A stretch of 41,731 bases of DNA from Roseburia sp. (GTDB lineage Bacteria; Bacillota; Clostridia; Lachnospirales; Lachnospiraceae). Shown here in pieces: positions 16,798 to 24,493 of this stretch. How positions within the stretch are numbered: position 1 is the stretch's first letter; each line of letters starts with the position of its first letter. The position numbers and the translations under genes are program-made. The notes beneath the pieces were generated by a model. That model had not been told where the DNA came from and searched no databases. It was given only the letters and a program-made list of their open reading frames with translations. The stretch is from the NCBI GenBank assembly GCA_022771695.1, contig JALEKJ010000037.1, positions 1 to 41,731 of the forward strand, in the 5' to 3' direction.

Positions 16798-17553
16798 TTA
16801 TGACTTTACCGCTTCAAAGGTAAAGGTATTTAAAAATTTCTTTGCACGCTCTGTTTTCGGGTTTGTAAAAAAGTCTTCCGGCTTTCCTTCCTCCACGATT
16901 TCGCCTTGATCCAAAAAGACAATCCGGTCTGCCACCGCTCTTGCAAAAGACATTTCATGCGTCACGATTACCATAGTACTTCCCTGCTTCGCAAGCTCTA
17001 GCATAGTGTCCAGCACCTCTCTTACCATCTCCGGGTCCAACGCCGCCGTGACCTCATCGAAAAGCATTACCTCCGGATGCATGCACAATGCTCTCACAAT
17101 CGCAACACGCTGCTTTTGTCCGCCGGAAAGCTGCCTTGGGAAGCTGTCTGTCTTATCAGAAAGCCCTACACGCGCCAGCCTCTGTCTGGCTTCCTCTTCC
17201 ACCTCCGCGCGGCTTCGCTTCTGCACCTTTCTCGGTGCCAACGTCACATTATCCAGAATCGTCTTATGCGGGAACGGTTCATAGCTTTGAAATACCATCC
17301 CGATTTTCTGTCTGATTTCGGCAATGTTTCTTGCCTCACCATCGCCGACCTCGCCCCGAAGAGTAATCCTGCCACCCTGTATCGGCTCGAGGCCGTTCAT
17401 ACATCGCAGAAGCGTGCTCTTGCCGCAGCCGGAAGGTCCTATGATTACTACCACCTCGCCCTTATGAACGGTAAGGTTCAAATCCCCAAAGATTTCTGTA
17501 TCACCGTATGTTTTTTTCACATGTTCCAGTTTCAATAATTCTTCTGCTACCAT
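16798..17553 (-). CDS. amino acid ABC transporter ATP-binding protein
   Basis: A 251-residue ATPase of the polar amino acid uptake family (GlnQ/TcyC-like). Walker [10 protein letters not shown] is at 39-47, a Q-loop is in [10 protein letters not shown], the signature is [11 protein letters not shown] and Walker B is [12 protein letters not shown]. The Q-loop region reads SYEPFPHKT where many relatives have QFNLFPHMT, a minor variation. The frame is open further upstream, but the GGAG five to six bases before the ATG at 17553 sets the start, two bases after the stop of the preceding permease. The two genes are thus translationally coupled. Confidence 0.93.
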   Translation of the reverse strand: MVAEELLKLEHVKKTYGDTEIFGDLNLTVHKGEVVVIIGPSGCGKSTLLRCMNGLEPIQGGRITLRGEVGDGEARNIAEIRQKIGMVFQSYEPFPHKTILDNVTLAPRKVQKRSRAEVEEEARQRLARVGLSDKTDSFPRQLSGGQKQRVAIVRALCMHPEVMLFDEVTAALDPEMVREVLDTMLELAKQGSTMVIVTHEMSFARAVADRIVFLDQGEIVEEGKPEDFFTNPKTERAKKFLNTFTFEAVKS

Positions 17554-17555
17554 CG

Positions 17556-18230
17556 CTAACTCCATTTCTTTTCCAGATGTCCTGCCAACATACTGATTGG
17601 CCAGCATGCCAGAAAATATAATACAAACACGGTCGCATATAATCCGAATGCAGCATTCGGAGCTGTCATTCGATTTGCCTCAATAATCTGCTGTGCCACC
17701 TTTAGCACTTCAACCACACCAATCATCATCACAAGGCTGGTCGTCTTTATCATACGCGTTACAAGATTGATGGAAAGCGGAATCAGTCTGCGCAAGGTCT
17801 GTGGGATAATGATATAAAAGTAAACCTGCGGTTTCGTCATCCCAAGTGCCTCTCCGCTCTCATACTGATGCTTCGGAATACTGATTAATGCGCCTCGCAC
17901 CAAGTCTCCCATCTCCGCCGTTCCCCAAAAAGAAAATACTAAGATGGATGCCGACTCTGCCGGAAGATTCCAGCCAAACATTCGGGTTGTTCCGAAGAAC
18001 ACCAAGAAGAGCAGCACCATCTGCGGCATAATTCTCACAATTTCCAGATAGATGCGGGCAAAAACCTTTATGACCGGATTTTTCCATGTCATCAAAGTAC
18101 CGAGCAAAATTCCAAGCGGAATACTGATTGCCACAGATATCAGGCTGATTCTGAGTGCCACCCACAGACCTCCGAGCAGCCGCATCATATTTTGTCCTTT
18201 GAACAATACGCTAATCCCCAAATCCGGCAT
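17556..18230 (-). CDS. amino acid ABC transporter permease 2
   Basis: A 224-residue permease of the His/Glu/Gln/Arg (HisMQ-type) family, with about five membrane segments beginning [25 protein letters not shown]. The ATPase-contacting EAA loop appears as [28 protein letters not shown]. Its start overlaps the end of the other permease gene by 20 nt. Its stop is two bases before the ATPase start. The two permeases differ in sequence, so the pore is predicted to be a heterodimer. Confidence 0.9.
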   Translation of the reverse strand: MPDLGISVLFKGQNMMRLLGGLWVALRISLISVAISIPLGILLGTLMTWKNPVIKVFARIYLEIVRIMPQMVLLFLVFFGTTRMFGWNLPAESASILVFSFWGTAEMGDLVRGALISIPKHQYESGEALGMTKPQVYFYIIIPQTLRRLIPLSINLVTRMIKTTSLVMMIGVVEVLKVAQQIIEANRMTAPNAAFGLYATVFVLYFLACWPISMLAGHLEKKWS

Positions 18231-18870
18231 ACCGGAGCCTCCTCTCTACCAAACTGCCTAATACCGACACCGGCAATAGGATAATCAGATAAAAGATAAC
18301 CAGCAAAAACAAGCTCTCTGCGGTCTTATAATACAGACCAATCAAATCTTTTGCCGTAAACATCAAGTCCATAAGGCTTATCGCAGAAAACACGCTGGTT
18401 TCCTTCAGTAAAAATATTACATTCGCCACAAAAGCCGGTACACTGATAGATACCGCCTGCGGCAGCACCACGTGCCACATTGCCTGTGTCTTCGTCATTC
18501 CAAGGCTTAATGCGCTTTCCATCTGAATGCTTTCAATCGCTTCCAGTCCGCTTCGGAAAGTCTCTGCCATATAGCTGCCTCCCAGCAGTGCCAAGCCTAT
18601 GACACCACACGTTTCCGCCTCCATGCTAATCCCTATCTTTGGCAAGCCAAAATAGATAAAAAATAACTGCACTAATAACGGTGTATTTCTGAATAATTCG
18701 ATATATGCTTTTGCCAACTGCCGCAGCACCGGTATTCTATGATGTGTAACCATCGCACACGCAAGTCCCAGCGCTATCGCGAGGATAATGCCAAGCCATC
18801 CTATTCTTAAGGTCAACACCATCGCCTCTTGGTACAGGGGCAGGTACTCCGCCATAACTTCCCAGTTCAA
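18211..18870 (-). CDS. amino acid ABC transporter permease 1 (TTG start)
   Basis: A 219-residue HisMQ-type permease and the first gene of the sulfur amino acid operon. It has hydrophobic segments from MVLTLRIGWLGIILAIALGL onward, the family region IELFRNTPLLVQLFFIYFGLP, and the EAA loop ESALSLGMTKTQAMWHVVLPQA. The start is judged to be TTG at 18870: GGAAGGAG at 18885-18878 is seven bases away, whereas the first ATG (18855) is too far from it. The open frame runs upstream into the repeat, but that part has no family similarity. A consensus promoter lies about 45 bases upstream. Confidence 0.85.
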   Translation of the reverse strand: MNWEVMAEYLPLYQEAMVLTLRIGWLGIILAIALGLACAMVTHHRIPVLRQLAKAYIELFRNTPLLVQLFFIYFGLPKIGISMEAETCGVIGLALLGGSYMAETFRSGLEAIESIQMESALSLGMTKTQAMWHVVLPQAVSISVPAFVANVIFLLKETSVFSAISLMDLMFTAKDLIGLYYKTAESLFLLVIFYLIILLPVSVLGSLVERRLRYAGFGD

Positions 18871-18916
18871 GCTATCGCTCCTTCCATTTCTTACTATTCC
18901 TACTTGTTTTATATGA

Positions 18917-18945
18917 AATATACTCCTACAATACCCATATGTCAA
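18917..18945 (-). promoter_or_regulatory. consensus promoter of the cystine-type transporter operon
   Basis: Minus strand TTGACA (18945-18940), exactly 17 bases, TATATT (18922-18917). An interrupted palindrome ATATG-N20-CATAT (18911-18940) covers the spacer and -10 box and is a candidate operator for a sulfur-responsive repressor. Confidence 0.8.
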
Positions 18946-18978
18946 GTATGAATTTAATTTTTTTTTATAAACTTTTGA

Positions 18979-19180
18979 TTCATAGGAAAGATGTATCTTT
19001 TTACACGTTAATACAACAAGGTCTTTTCTATGAATGGACAAAAGTGTGCTTCGCACACTCTCGCGACCAATACTTTTATCAGCACAGCTTTTGTTCCGCG
19101 CCATGTATGGCGCTGCGCGACAGCTGCGCATCTATGCACGCAGTGCTTTTATGCAATAGGACGCAATTTCCTATTGCATA
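18979..19180 (+). repeat. dispersed structured repeat, copy A
   Basis: Intergenic repeat. Bases 19038-19177 are identical to 41592-41731, and its right part also matches copy B at 27720-27822. It is packed with small inverted repeats: TTCATAGGAAAGA/TCTTTTCTATGAA (18979-18991 and 19022-19034), GTGTGCTTCGCACAC, GCGCCATGTATGGCGC, and ATGCAATAGG/CCTATTGCAT (19151-19160 and 19170-19179). It sits between the DUF2325 gene and the transporter operon promoter. Open frames across it are not considered genes. Confidence 0.85.
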
Positions 19181-19206
19181 AAAAAAAGGTGTGTTATCCA
19201 CACACC
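19180..19206 (-). terminator. intrinsic terminator of the DUF2325 gene
   Basis: On the minus strand GGTGTG (19206-19201) and CACACC (19193-19188) form the stem around TGGATAA, followed by eight T. The stem includes the stop codon of the gene. Confidence 0.8.
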
Positions 19207-19475
19207 TTCTCCAATATCTCCGTGAGCGCACTGCCGCTGCTGGTATGGCTGCGCACCACATCCGCATTACATTTCTCCGCTTCCGCTACCGCTGTGCGCA
19301 CCATTTTATGAGATACCGTATTGGTAAACAAAATAATCAAGTCCGGCGAGCCAATCTGATTTCCAAGCTTTGCCGGCATCTGCGTAAAAACCTTTGCCTT
19401 ACAATTATGTTCTTTGCATATCTTTTTATATTGACCTACCATGCGGTCATGCCCGCCAACAATCACAACGCTCAT
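19194..19475 (-). CDS. DUF2325 family protein under a metal-type operator
   Basis: A 93-residue cytoplasmic protein recognised as DUF2325: it starts MSVVIVGGHDRM and contains DLIILFTNTVSHKM and the TSSGSALTEIL end, a Rossmann-like small fold. The family has no settled biochemical function, although members often occur near metal or redox genes. Here the gene is monocistronic with its own promoter and terminator. The promoter carries the same GTTAG-N6-CTAAC palindrome found at the two feo promoters, which suggests that metal (iron or manganese) controls it. AGGAGG lies before the ATG. Confidence 0.8.
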   Translation of the reverse strand: MSVVIVGGHDRMVGQYKKICKEHNCKAKVFTQMPAKLGNQIGSPDLIILFTNTVSHKMVRTAVAEAEKCNADVVRSHTSSGSALTEILEKVCG

Positions 19476-19506
19476 GCCGTTCCTCCTGTAATATATCGCC
19501 CTCTTG

Positions 19507-19560
19507 GTTAGTTACATCTAACTCTTGTTTCATATTACAAGATTACTCATACAGCGTCAA
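19507..19560 (-). promoter_or_regulatory. promoter and GTTAG-N6-CTAAC operator of the DUF2325 gene
   Basis: TTGACG (19560-19555), 17 bases, TAATAT (19537-19532) on the minus strand. The palindrome GTTAG-TTACAT-CTAAC lies at 19507-19522, directly over the expected transcription start, a repressor position. Confidence 0.75.
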
Positions 19561-19587
19561 GGCAATTTATTGAGAGTTTTCCTCAAC

Positions 19588-19624
19588 AAAAAGAGACACC
19601 ATCGTACCTGACAGCGTCTCTTTT
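19588..19624 (-). terminator. terminator of the P-type ATPase gene
   Basis: AAAAGAGAC (19624-19616 on the minus strand) pairs with GTCTCTTTT (19597-19589) and continues into a T-run. It lies just after the ATPase stop. Confidence 0.8.
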
Positions 19625-19633
19625 CCCATTTTC

Positions 19634-21502
19634 TTATTTCGCTTTCAACGTTCGCATGGAGTTTATGATTGCAATCACTGCCACTCCGACATCCGCGAAC
19701 ACGCCGCCCCACATACCCACAATGTGGAATGTTGAGAGAACCAGTATCAACACCTTTACGCTGAGCGCAAACACAATGTTCTGTTTCACAATGCTAAGTG
19801 TCTTTCGCGCAATCCGCACGATAGATGCAATTTTTCTGACATCGTCATCCATCAGCACGATATCTGCTGCCTCAATCGCCGCATCCGCCCCCATGCTTCC
19901 CATCGCAAATCCGATGTCTGCGCGGGTAAGCACCGGCGCATCGTTGATACCGTCTCCCACGAATGCAAGCTTTTCTTTTTCTCCCTGTTTTTCAAGAAGC
20001 TGCTCTACCTTTGCCACCTTATCGCCCGGCAGAAGTTCTGCATGAATCTCATCGATGCCAAGTTCGCGCGCCACATGCTCCGCCACAGCGGTGCGGTCTC
20101 CGGTCAACATAACTGTCTTTTTCACACCAACCTGCTTCATTGCAGCAATCGCTTCCTTTGCTCCCTCCTTGATGCCGTCCGCAATCACTATGCTTCCCAT
20201 AAAAGCACCTTCACTCGTCACATACACGACCGTTCCGATGCTCTCACATGACTTATAGGCAATTTTCTCTGCCTGCATCAGCTTTTCGTTTCCAATCAAC
20301 ACATCTTTTCCGTCAATATTTACGCGGATTCCGTGACCGGCAACCTCTGTCGCATCTGTTACGCGGTTTGTATCGATTGTTTTTCCATATGCTTCGCGGA
20401 TGGAATTTGCAATCGGGTGATTTGAATATCCCTCCCCGAGTGCCGCAAGCTCTAAGAGTTCCTCGCTTGTTCCCTGCTCCGGTAAAATTTCAGTCACCTT
20501 AAATTCGCCCTTTGTCAACGTTCCTGTCTTGTCAAATACAATCGTTGTCATCTCTGCAACCGCTTCGAGATAGTTACTTCCTTTTACTAACACGCCCTGC
20601 TTGGATGCTGCACCGATTCCGCCGAAGAAACCAAGCGGAACGGAAATCACAAGTGCACACGGACAGGAAATAACTAAGAATGTACATGCCGTTTCTATCC
20701 ACTCTCTCCAGTTGCCGCCCATGACAAGCGGAGGAACAATCGCAAGAATCACTGCGCCAATCGTAACTATTGGTGTGTAGTATTTTGCAAAACGGGTGAT
20801 AAAGTTCTCCACCTTCGCTTTTTTACTGCTCGCATTCTCTACCAGCTCCAAAATCTTGGCAACGGTAGAATCATCAAACTCTTTGGTCGTCTGAACCTTT
20901 AATGTACCGCTGCCGTTCACGCAGCCACTGATGATTGTATCTCCGACTGCTGCCCTTCGCGGAACAGACTCACCGGTTAATGCTGCCGTATCAATCAGGG
21001 ATTCACCCTCTACTACCACACCGTCTAACGGAATGCGCTCACCCGGTTTAACCACGATAATACTTCCGACCTCCACGTCATCCGGGTCAACCTGTGTCAG
21101 TTCACCATCCTCTTCTATATTCGCATACTCCGGACAGATATCCATCATGTCGGTAATCGACTGTCTGGACTTTCCGACCGCATAGCTCTGGAACAGCTCT
21201 CCCACCTGGTAAAACAGCATGACCGCCACTGCTTCTGAATACTCCTGCACGCCGAACGCTCCGAATGTCGCAACCATCATCAGAAAATTCTCATCAAACA
21301 CTTGTCCATGACTGATATTTCGCGCTGCTTTGTAAATGATATCGTAGCCGATAATCAGATACGGAACCAGATATATAAGGAATAATATCCATCCCTGTGT
21401 AATTCCGTCGAACAACCCTATGTGTTCTAAGGTAAACAGCACCGCAAACAACACAAACGCCGCAATAATACGGTATAGCATCTTTTTCTGTTTCTTTGTC
21501 AT
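19634..21502 (-). CDS. cadA: heavy-metal P-type ATPase (Zn/Cd/Pb exporter type), lacking its own HMA domain
   Basis: A 622-residue P1B-type ATPase that pumps metal ions out of the cell. Motifs: TGES (177-180) in the actuator domain, metal-binding CPC at 280-282 in membrane helix 6, phosphorylated aspartate DKTGTLT (D324), NHP in the nucleotide domain (SNHPIANS) and GDGINDAP in the hinge. SCPCALVISVP fits the P1B-2 Zn/Cd/Pb group. The N terminus starts directly at the first membrane helices with no CxxC domain; a separate 72-residue HMA protein is encoded upstream. The start ATG overlaps the upstream frame by ATGA. The copper group is less likely from the neighbouring Zn-type ArsR sensor. Confidence 0.88.
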   Translation of the reverse strand: MTKKQKKMLYRIIAAFVLFAVLFTLEHIGLFDGITQGWILFLIYLVPYLIIGYDIIYKAARNISHGQVFDENFLMMVATFGAFGVQEYSEAVAVMLFYQVGELFQSYAVGKSRQSITDMMDICPEYANIEEDGELTQVDPDDVEVGSIIVVKPGERIPLDGVVVEGESLIDTAALTGESVPRRAAVGDTIISGCVNGSGTLKVQTTKEFDDSTVAKILELVENASSKKAKVENFITRFAKYYTPIVTIGAVILAIVPPLVMGGNWREWIETACTFLVISCPCALVISVPLGFFGGIGAASKQGVLVKGSNYLEAVAEMTTIVFDKTGTLTKGEFKVTEILPEQGTSEELLELAALGEGYSNHPIANSIREAYGKTIDTNRVTDATEVAGHGIRVNIDGKDVLIGNEKLMQAEKIAYKSCESIGTVVYVTSEGAFMGSIVIADGIKEGAKEAIAAMKQVGVKKTVMLTGDRTAVAEHVARELGIDEIHAELLPGDKVAKVEQLLEKQGEKEKLAFVGDGINDAPVLTRADIGFAMGSMGADAAIEAADIVLMDDDVRKIASIVRIARKTLSIVKQNIVFALSVKVLILVLSTFHIVGMWGGVFADVGVAVIAIINSMRTLKAK

Positions 21503-21819
21503 AACCTTGCACTCCTATCTATATTTTTTCTACCAAAATAGCGGGATACCTGCTTATAATATGTCTCATACGCTTCTCCAAATACGGTCGGCAGGTATTT
21601 TTCTTCCTGCAATATTTGCATATGCAGCATCACTCCGGCAAAAACGGAAACTACGATAAGTGCCGGATTGCAAAACATGAGTCCAATCCCGGCATACACC
21701 AAATCAAAGCCCAGGAAAGCAGGATTTCGGCTGAATCCATATATTCCGTTTGTTACCATGTCTGTCTTGTCATTTTCTGCAATGCCGGCTTTCCAACAGT
21801 TTCTTAAACGTATGAGCAT
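21499..21819 (-). pseudogene. isoprenylcysteine methyltransferase-like protein, N-terminally truncated
   Basis: A 106-residue frame that matches only the C-terminal half of ICMT-type membrane methyltransferases (CWKAGIAENDKTDMVTNGIY, then FSRNPAFLGFDLVYAG and EEKYLPTVFGEAYETYYKQV). The usual first ~70-80 residues with two or more membrane helices are missing. The only start is an ATG inside a copy of the ArsR-type operator. The frame ends in an ATGA overlap with the P-type ATPase start, so it may still serve to couple translation. It probably results from a deletion that joined an operator to the middle of the gene. Confidence 0.65.
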
Positions 21820-21833
21820 CTATTCATATGTTT
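21806..21833 (-). promoter_or_regulatory. second ArsR-type operator copy
   Basis: Twenty-eight bases that closely match the operator at 22551-22578, including the identical CTATTCATATGTTT half. On the minus strand the core reads TGAATA-GA-TGCTCA, close to the SmtB/ArsR consensus. No good -10 box lies beside it, unlike the arsR copy. Confidence 0.6.
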
Positions 21834-21843
21834 GTTTTTAGGT

Positions 21844-21878
21844 AAGCCTGACCATATTTTGCAAACACAGTCAGGCTT
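21844..21878 (-). terminator. hairpin after the HMA-protein gene
   Basis: AAGCCTGAC (21844-21852) and GTCAGGCTT (21870-21878) form a 9-bp stem. On the minus strand it is followed by TTACCTAAAAAC rather than a T-run. It may only partly stop transcription or may protect the RNA end. Confidence 0.4.
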
Positions 21879-21900
21879 TTATCATCTATGCAGATATGCT

Positions 21901-22119
21901 CTACATTAAAATCTTGCAGTCCGGCTCAACCTTGGCACATACAGAAGCCACTTCCTTCATAATCTCATCAAACTTTTCGTCCTCTGCATCCACCATCATC
22001 TTCTGTGTCATAAAGCTTACACTCGCATCATTGACACCCGGAATCTTTTTGATTGCCTCTTCCATTTTTGCTGCGCAGTTTGCACAATCCAAATCCTCTA
22101 ACTTAAATTTCTTCTTCAT
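21901..22119 (-). CDS. free-standing heavy-metal-associated (HMA) domain protein
   Basis: A 72-residue ferredoxin-fold protein with the metal-binding loop LDCANCAAKM (Cys13 and Cys16) and the IPGVNDASVSFMTQKM strand of HMA domains. It looks like the N-terminal domain that is missing from the P-type ATPase encoded downstream, here made as a separate chaperone-like protein. It lies between the ArsR sensor gene and the ATPase in one gene cluster. Metal type (Zn/Cd versus Cu) is not settled by the loop alone. GAAAGGGG precedes the ATG at a slightly long distance. Confidence 0.85.
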   Translation of the reverse strand: MKKKFKLEDLDCANCAAKMEEAIKKIPGVNDASVSFMTQKMMVDAEDEKFDEIMKEVASVCAKVEPDCKILM

Positions 22120-22165
22120 AGCTGCTACCCCTTTCTCATTTTTTCAGTATATCCTGCTTGCAGGA

Positions 22166-22525
22166 TTATTCTTCAATATGCTCTTTTCCCTGAGCAATGA
22201 TTGTCCTCACATGTCCGTCTGCCAGAGAATAGAATACGGATTTACCCTCTCTTCTATTCTTTACGAGCTTCGCCTGCTTTAAAATGCGAAGCTGATGGGA
22301 AATTGCCGGCTGTGTCATCTGAAGTGCCTCTGCAATATCACATACGCACAACTCTTCCTCAAAAAGTACATAAAGAATACGAATTCTGGTAGAGTCGCCA
22401 AACACCTTAAAAAGTTCAGCCAAATCATATAATTCTTCCTCATCCGGCATATGCTCTGTTACTGACTTGAGCAAATCCTCATGTATCTCTGTGCTCTCAC
22501 AGCACTCCAACTCATTTACTGACAA
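22166..22525 (-). CDS. ArsR/SmtB-family metal-sensing repressor
   Basis: A 119-residue winged-helix repressor. The recognition helix region reads ALQMTQPAISHQLRILKQAKLV. It carries the alpha-3 cysteine motif ELCVCD and a complete alpha-5 site D-G-H-x10-H-I-E-E, the DxHx10HxxE pattern of Zn-sensing SmtB/CzrA relatives. An extra CC pair lies near the N terminus (ELECCES). TTG at 22525 after AGAGGTGAGAAC is preferred as start; an ATG at 22564 falls inside the operator. It should repress itself, the HMA protein and the ATPase, releasing DNA when zinc or cadmium binds. Confidence 0.88.
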   Translation of the reverse strand: MSVNELECCESTEIHEDLLKSVTEHMPDEEELYDLAELFKVFGDSTRIRILYVLFEEELCVCDIAEALQMTQPAISHQLRILKQAKLVKNRREGKSVFYSLADGHVRTIIAQGKEHIEE

Positions 22526-22550
22526 GTTCTCACCTCTTTCTGTTTGTTTT

Positions 22551-22607
22551 AAACATGTGAACAACTATTCATATGTTTATATTATACCTGCTATCTATTT
22601 TTGTCAA
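22551..22607 (-). promoter_or_regulatory. arsR promoter with SmtB/ArsR-type operator
   Basis: Minus strand TTGACA (22607-22602), 15 bases, TATAAT (22586-22581), followed at once by an inverted repeat at 22551-22578: AACATATGAA-N6-TTCACATGTT, with core TGAATA-GT-TGTTCA. The spacing of 15 is short, and an overlapping TAATAT would give 17. Confidence 0.8.
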
Positions 22608-22743
22608 CATTTTTTCCTCACTTTTCGGAAAAATGTTCCCGACAGCTCGTGAGTTGCTTATTTCTTTATTCGCTTTGACAAATGGATTTCGACTGTAGCA
22701 AATTCCCCTCCATACCGTTTAATCTTGCATTTCTATGACTGTA

Positions 22744-23028
22744 ACCGTAACCAACCTCTTTTCTTTACGGTCATATTCTGTTTTCTCTGATATACAACCG
22801 TAACTATCCCCTCTTCCTTACGGTCATATTCTGTTTTCTCTGATATACAACCGTAACTATCCCCTCTTCCTTACGGTCATATTTTGTCTTCTTTAATATG
22901 CAACCGTAAACAGACCTTTTTTCTTACGGTCATATTTTGTCTTCTTTAATATGCAACCGTAAACAGACCCTTTTTCTTACGGTCATATCTTGTCTTCTTT
23001 AATATGCAACCGTAAGCAGCCTGCTTAC
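22744..23028. repeat. 53-bp tandem repeat array, each unit a small hairpin
   Basis: ACCGTAA occurs at 22744, 22797, 22850, 22903, 22956 and 23009, exactly 53 bases apart each time. Each is followed after 14 bases by TTACGGT (the last copy is degraded), forming a 7-bp stem. The 25 bases between hairpins are conserved and fall into two variants (CATATTCTGTTTTCTCTGAT and CATATTTTGTCTTCTTTAAT). A more degraded unit may precede it from 22693. It occupies the gap 22608-23170 between the arsR promoter and the NUDIX gene. No gene is seen there. Confidence 0.9.
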
Positions 23029-23170
23029 CATGCGCTTAGACAAAATTGTCCCTTGAAAATTAAGGGTGAAGAAAAATACGCTCCACATTTTCTGGCAAAA
23101 TCCCATCCCTATAGCTTCAAATTTATCGCTTTCACTCTAACCCGGCCACATAATTCCGATAAGGAATTTT

Positions 23171-23608
23171 TTATAAATATCCTCTTCTTTTTGCTTCTTC
23201 CAGTAGTTTCGGCTGAATCAGCGGATAGGTCCAATGCTCCACTAGCTTATCAGTAATGATTATTTTTTCGATTTCACTGTGTAATTCCGCCTCAAATGTT
23301 CTTACATCCGCGTAATACAGCATTCCAAAGGTTTCTTCTCCGTCAAAATTGTCCTTGGCGGTAACGGAGTACACGCATATCGGTGTAATCTCAAAGTCGA
23401 TTGCTCCGGTCTCCTCATACAATTCCCGTTTTGCAGTATCAAAAATAGGCTCACCCACTTCTCTGTGTCCACCCGGAACCTCGTAGGTATCTCTCTCCTT
23501 GTGCTTGCAGAAAACCCATTTCCCACCTGTCCTTGCGATAATTACCGCAAATTTCAACAGGTCATCATTTACGCTGTCATAAAATCTTACTTTTACCGTT
23601 TCCCGCAT
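23171..23608 (-). CDS. NUDIX hydrolase
   Basis: A 145-residue NUDIX-fold pyrophosphohydrolase with a complete Nudix box, GHREVGEPIFDTAKRELYEE then TGAI (G-x5-E-x7-REL-x-EE-x-G). Such enzymes clean up nucleoside diphosphate derivatives or oxidised nucleotides; the substrate is unknown here. The frame is open to 23635, but the AAGGAG site fits the ATG at 23608. The thioesterase gene ends 30 nt upstream on the same strand, so the two may be cotranscribed. Confidence 0.88.
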   Translation of the reverse strand: MRETVKVRFYDSVNDDLLKFAVIIARTGGKWVFCKHKERDTYEVPGGHREVGEPIFDTAKRELYEETGAIDFEITPICVYSVTAKDNFDGEETFGMLYYADVRTFEAELHSEIEKIIITDKLVEHWTYPLIQPKLLEEAKRRGYL

Positions 23609-23638
23609 CCTCAAGTATCTCCTTATCTCTTGCAAAAT

Positions 23639-24022
23639 CTAATTCTTCTTCGCCTCTGCCTTCGCCATGAACTTCTCATTATCAATGATAAAACGCTCAT
23701 GGACGCCCTCTCCAATCACACCAGCCGCATCATATGCCTTAATTTCAAATATCAGTCGCTTTCTATCCACTTCCACCAGCTTCGTCTCACAGGTCACTTC
23801 CATCCCGACCGGAGTTGCCGCTACATGCTTTACATCAATCAATGTGCCGACCGTTCCCTGTCCCGGCTCGAGTGCATCTGCTACACTTTTACTCGCTGTA
23901 TTCTCCATCAGCGCAATCATTGCCGGTGTTGCAAATACTGCAAGCTCCCCGCTTCCCATCACTGCTGCCGTCTTGTCCTCTGTTACCGTGATTGTCTGTC
24001 TTCCTGTGATTCCTGTTTCCAT
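23639..24022 (-). CDS. hot-dog fold thioesterase of the fluoroacetyl-CoA thioesterase (FlK) group
   Basis: A 127-residue single hot-dog domain protein. ATPAMIALMENTASKSVADAL holds the helix that carries the active-site Glu in this group. GTLIDVKHVAATPVGMEVTC supplies the conserved His and strand. Both match the FlK-like thioesterase family common in Firmicutes. It probably hydrolyses an acyl-CoA in the cytoplasm; real fluoroacetyl-CoA activity is unlikely to be its role. GGAGGAAAA precedes the ATG. It sits between a NUDIX gene and a broken channel gene. Confidence 0.8.
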   Translation of the reverse strand: METGITGRQTITVTEDKTAAVMGSGELAVFATPAMIALMENTASKSVADALEPGQGTVGTLIDVKHVAATPVGMEVTCETKLVEVDRKRLIFEIKAYDAAGVIGEGVHERFIIDNEKFMAKAEAKKN

Positions 24023-24055
24023 TGTACATTTTCCTCCTGTTTAAACATTATAAAA

Positions 24056-24304
24056 CTATTTTTCATCCCTATCTTCTAATGTACCATTGACCTGTTCTTT
24101 ACTTTGTTGCACCTCTTCCATCAGTCCCGATGTAATGATTCCTGCCGGGAGTGCTACAACTGCGATTCCAAAAAAAGATGAAATCATCGTAACAATTCTT
24201 CCGATTACGGTCACCGGATAAATGTCTCCATATCCCATTGTCGTAAGTGAAACAGTAGCCCAATAGACTGCATCAAAATAATTGAGATATTTTGCGATAT
24301 GCCC
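24056..24304 (-). pseudogene. potassium channel remnant (pore helix, filter and last helix only)
   Basis: An 82-codon open stretch preceded by a TAG at 24307-24305. It encodes YFDAVYWATVSLTTMGYGD, i.e. the pore helix and TxGYGD selectivity filter of two-TM or six-TM K+ channels, followed by the inner helix GIAVVALPAGIITSGLMEE. The upstream helices are missing and IS200-type sequence begins about 55 bases away. The missing 5' part is not found on the far side of that element. The gene is therefore broken, probably by an insertion and deletion event. Confidence 0.75.
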
Positions 24305-24493
24305 CTATTTCTCTTATAAAGCACTGTACAGTATGCATCTGATATCATGAAAAATCAGCACCGCCCGTCTAACGGGCGGTTTGCTCTGAGGCTATAAGCC
24401 TCCGTTACCGGCCAGCGCCTAAAGACGCTGGCTTTCACTTTGTTCAAGCCTTAACGCCTTTGACTCGTCACAGCCCTTAAAAGGGCGTTTGTA

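Noticed and set aside
19079..19267. 62-codon minus-strand frame in repeat copy A, with a similar frame at 27672-27863
   Set aside because: Similarity between the two frames is due to the repeat DNA itself. There is no ribosome site, and the sequence is dominated by hairpins.
22744..23028. CRISPR array
   Set aside because: Repeats are regularly spaced, but the spacers are nearly the same sequence and there are no cas genes. It is a tandem repeat.
23153..23173. Small hairpin AATTCC/GGAATT followed by T-run on the plus strand
   Set aside because: Only six base pairs and no plus-strand gene upstream, so it is probably chance.
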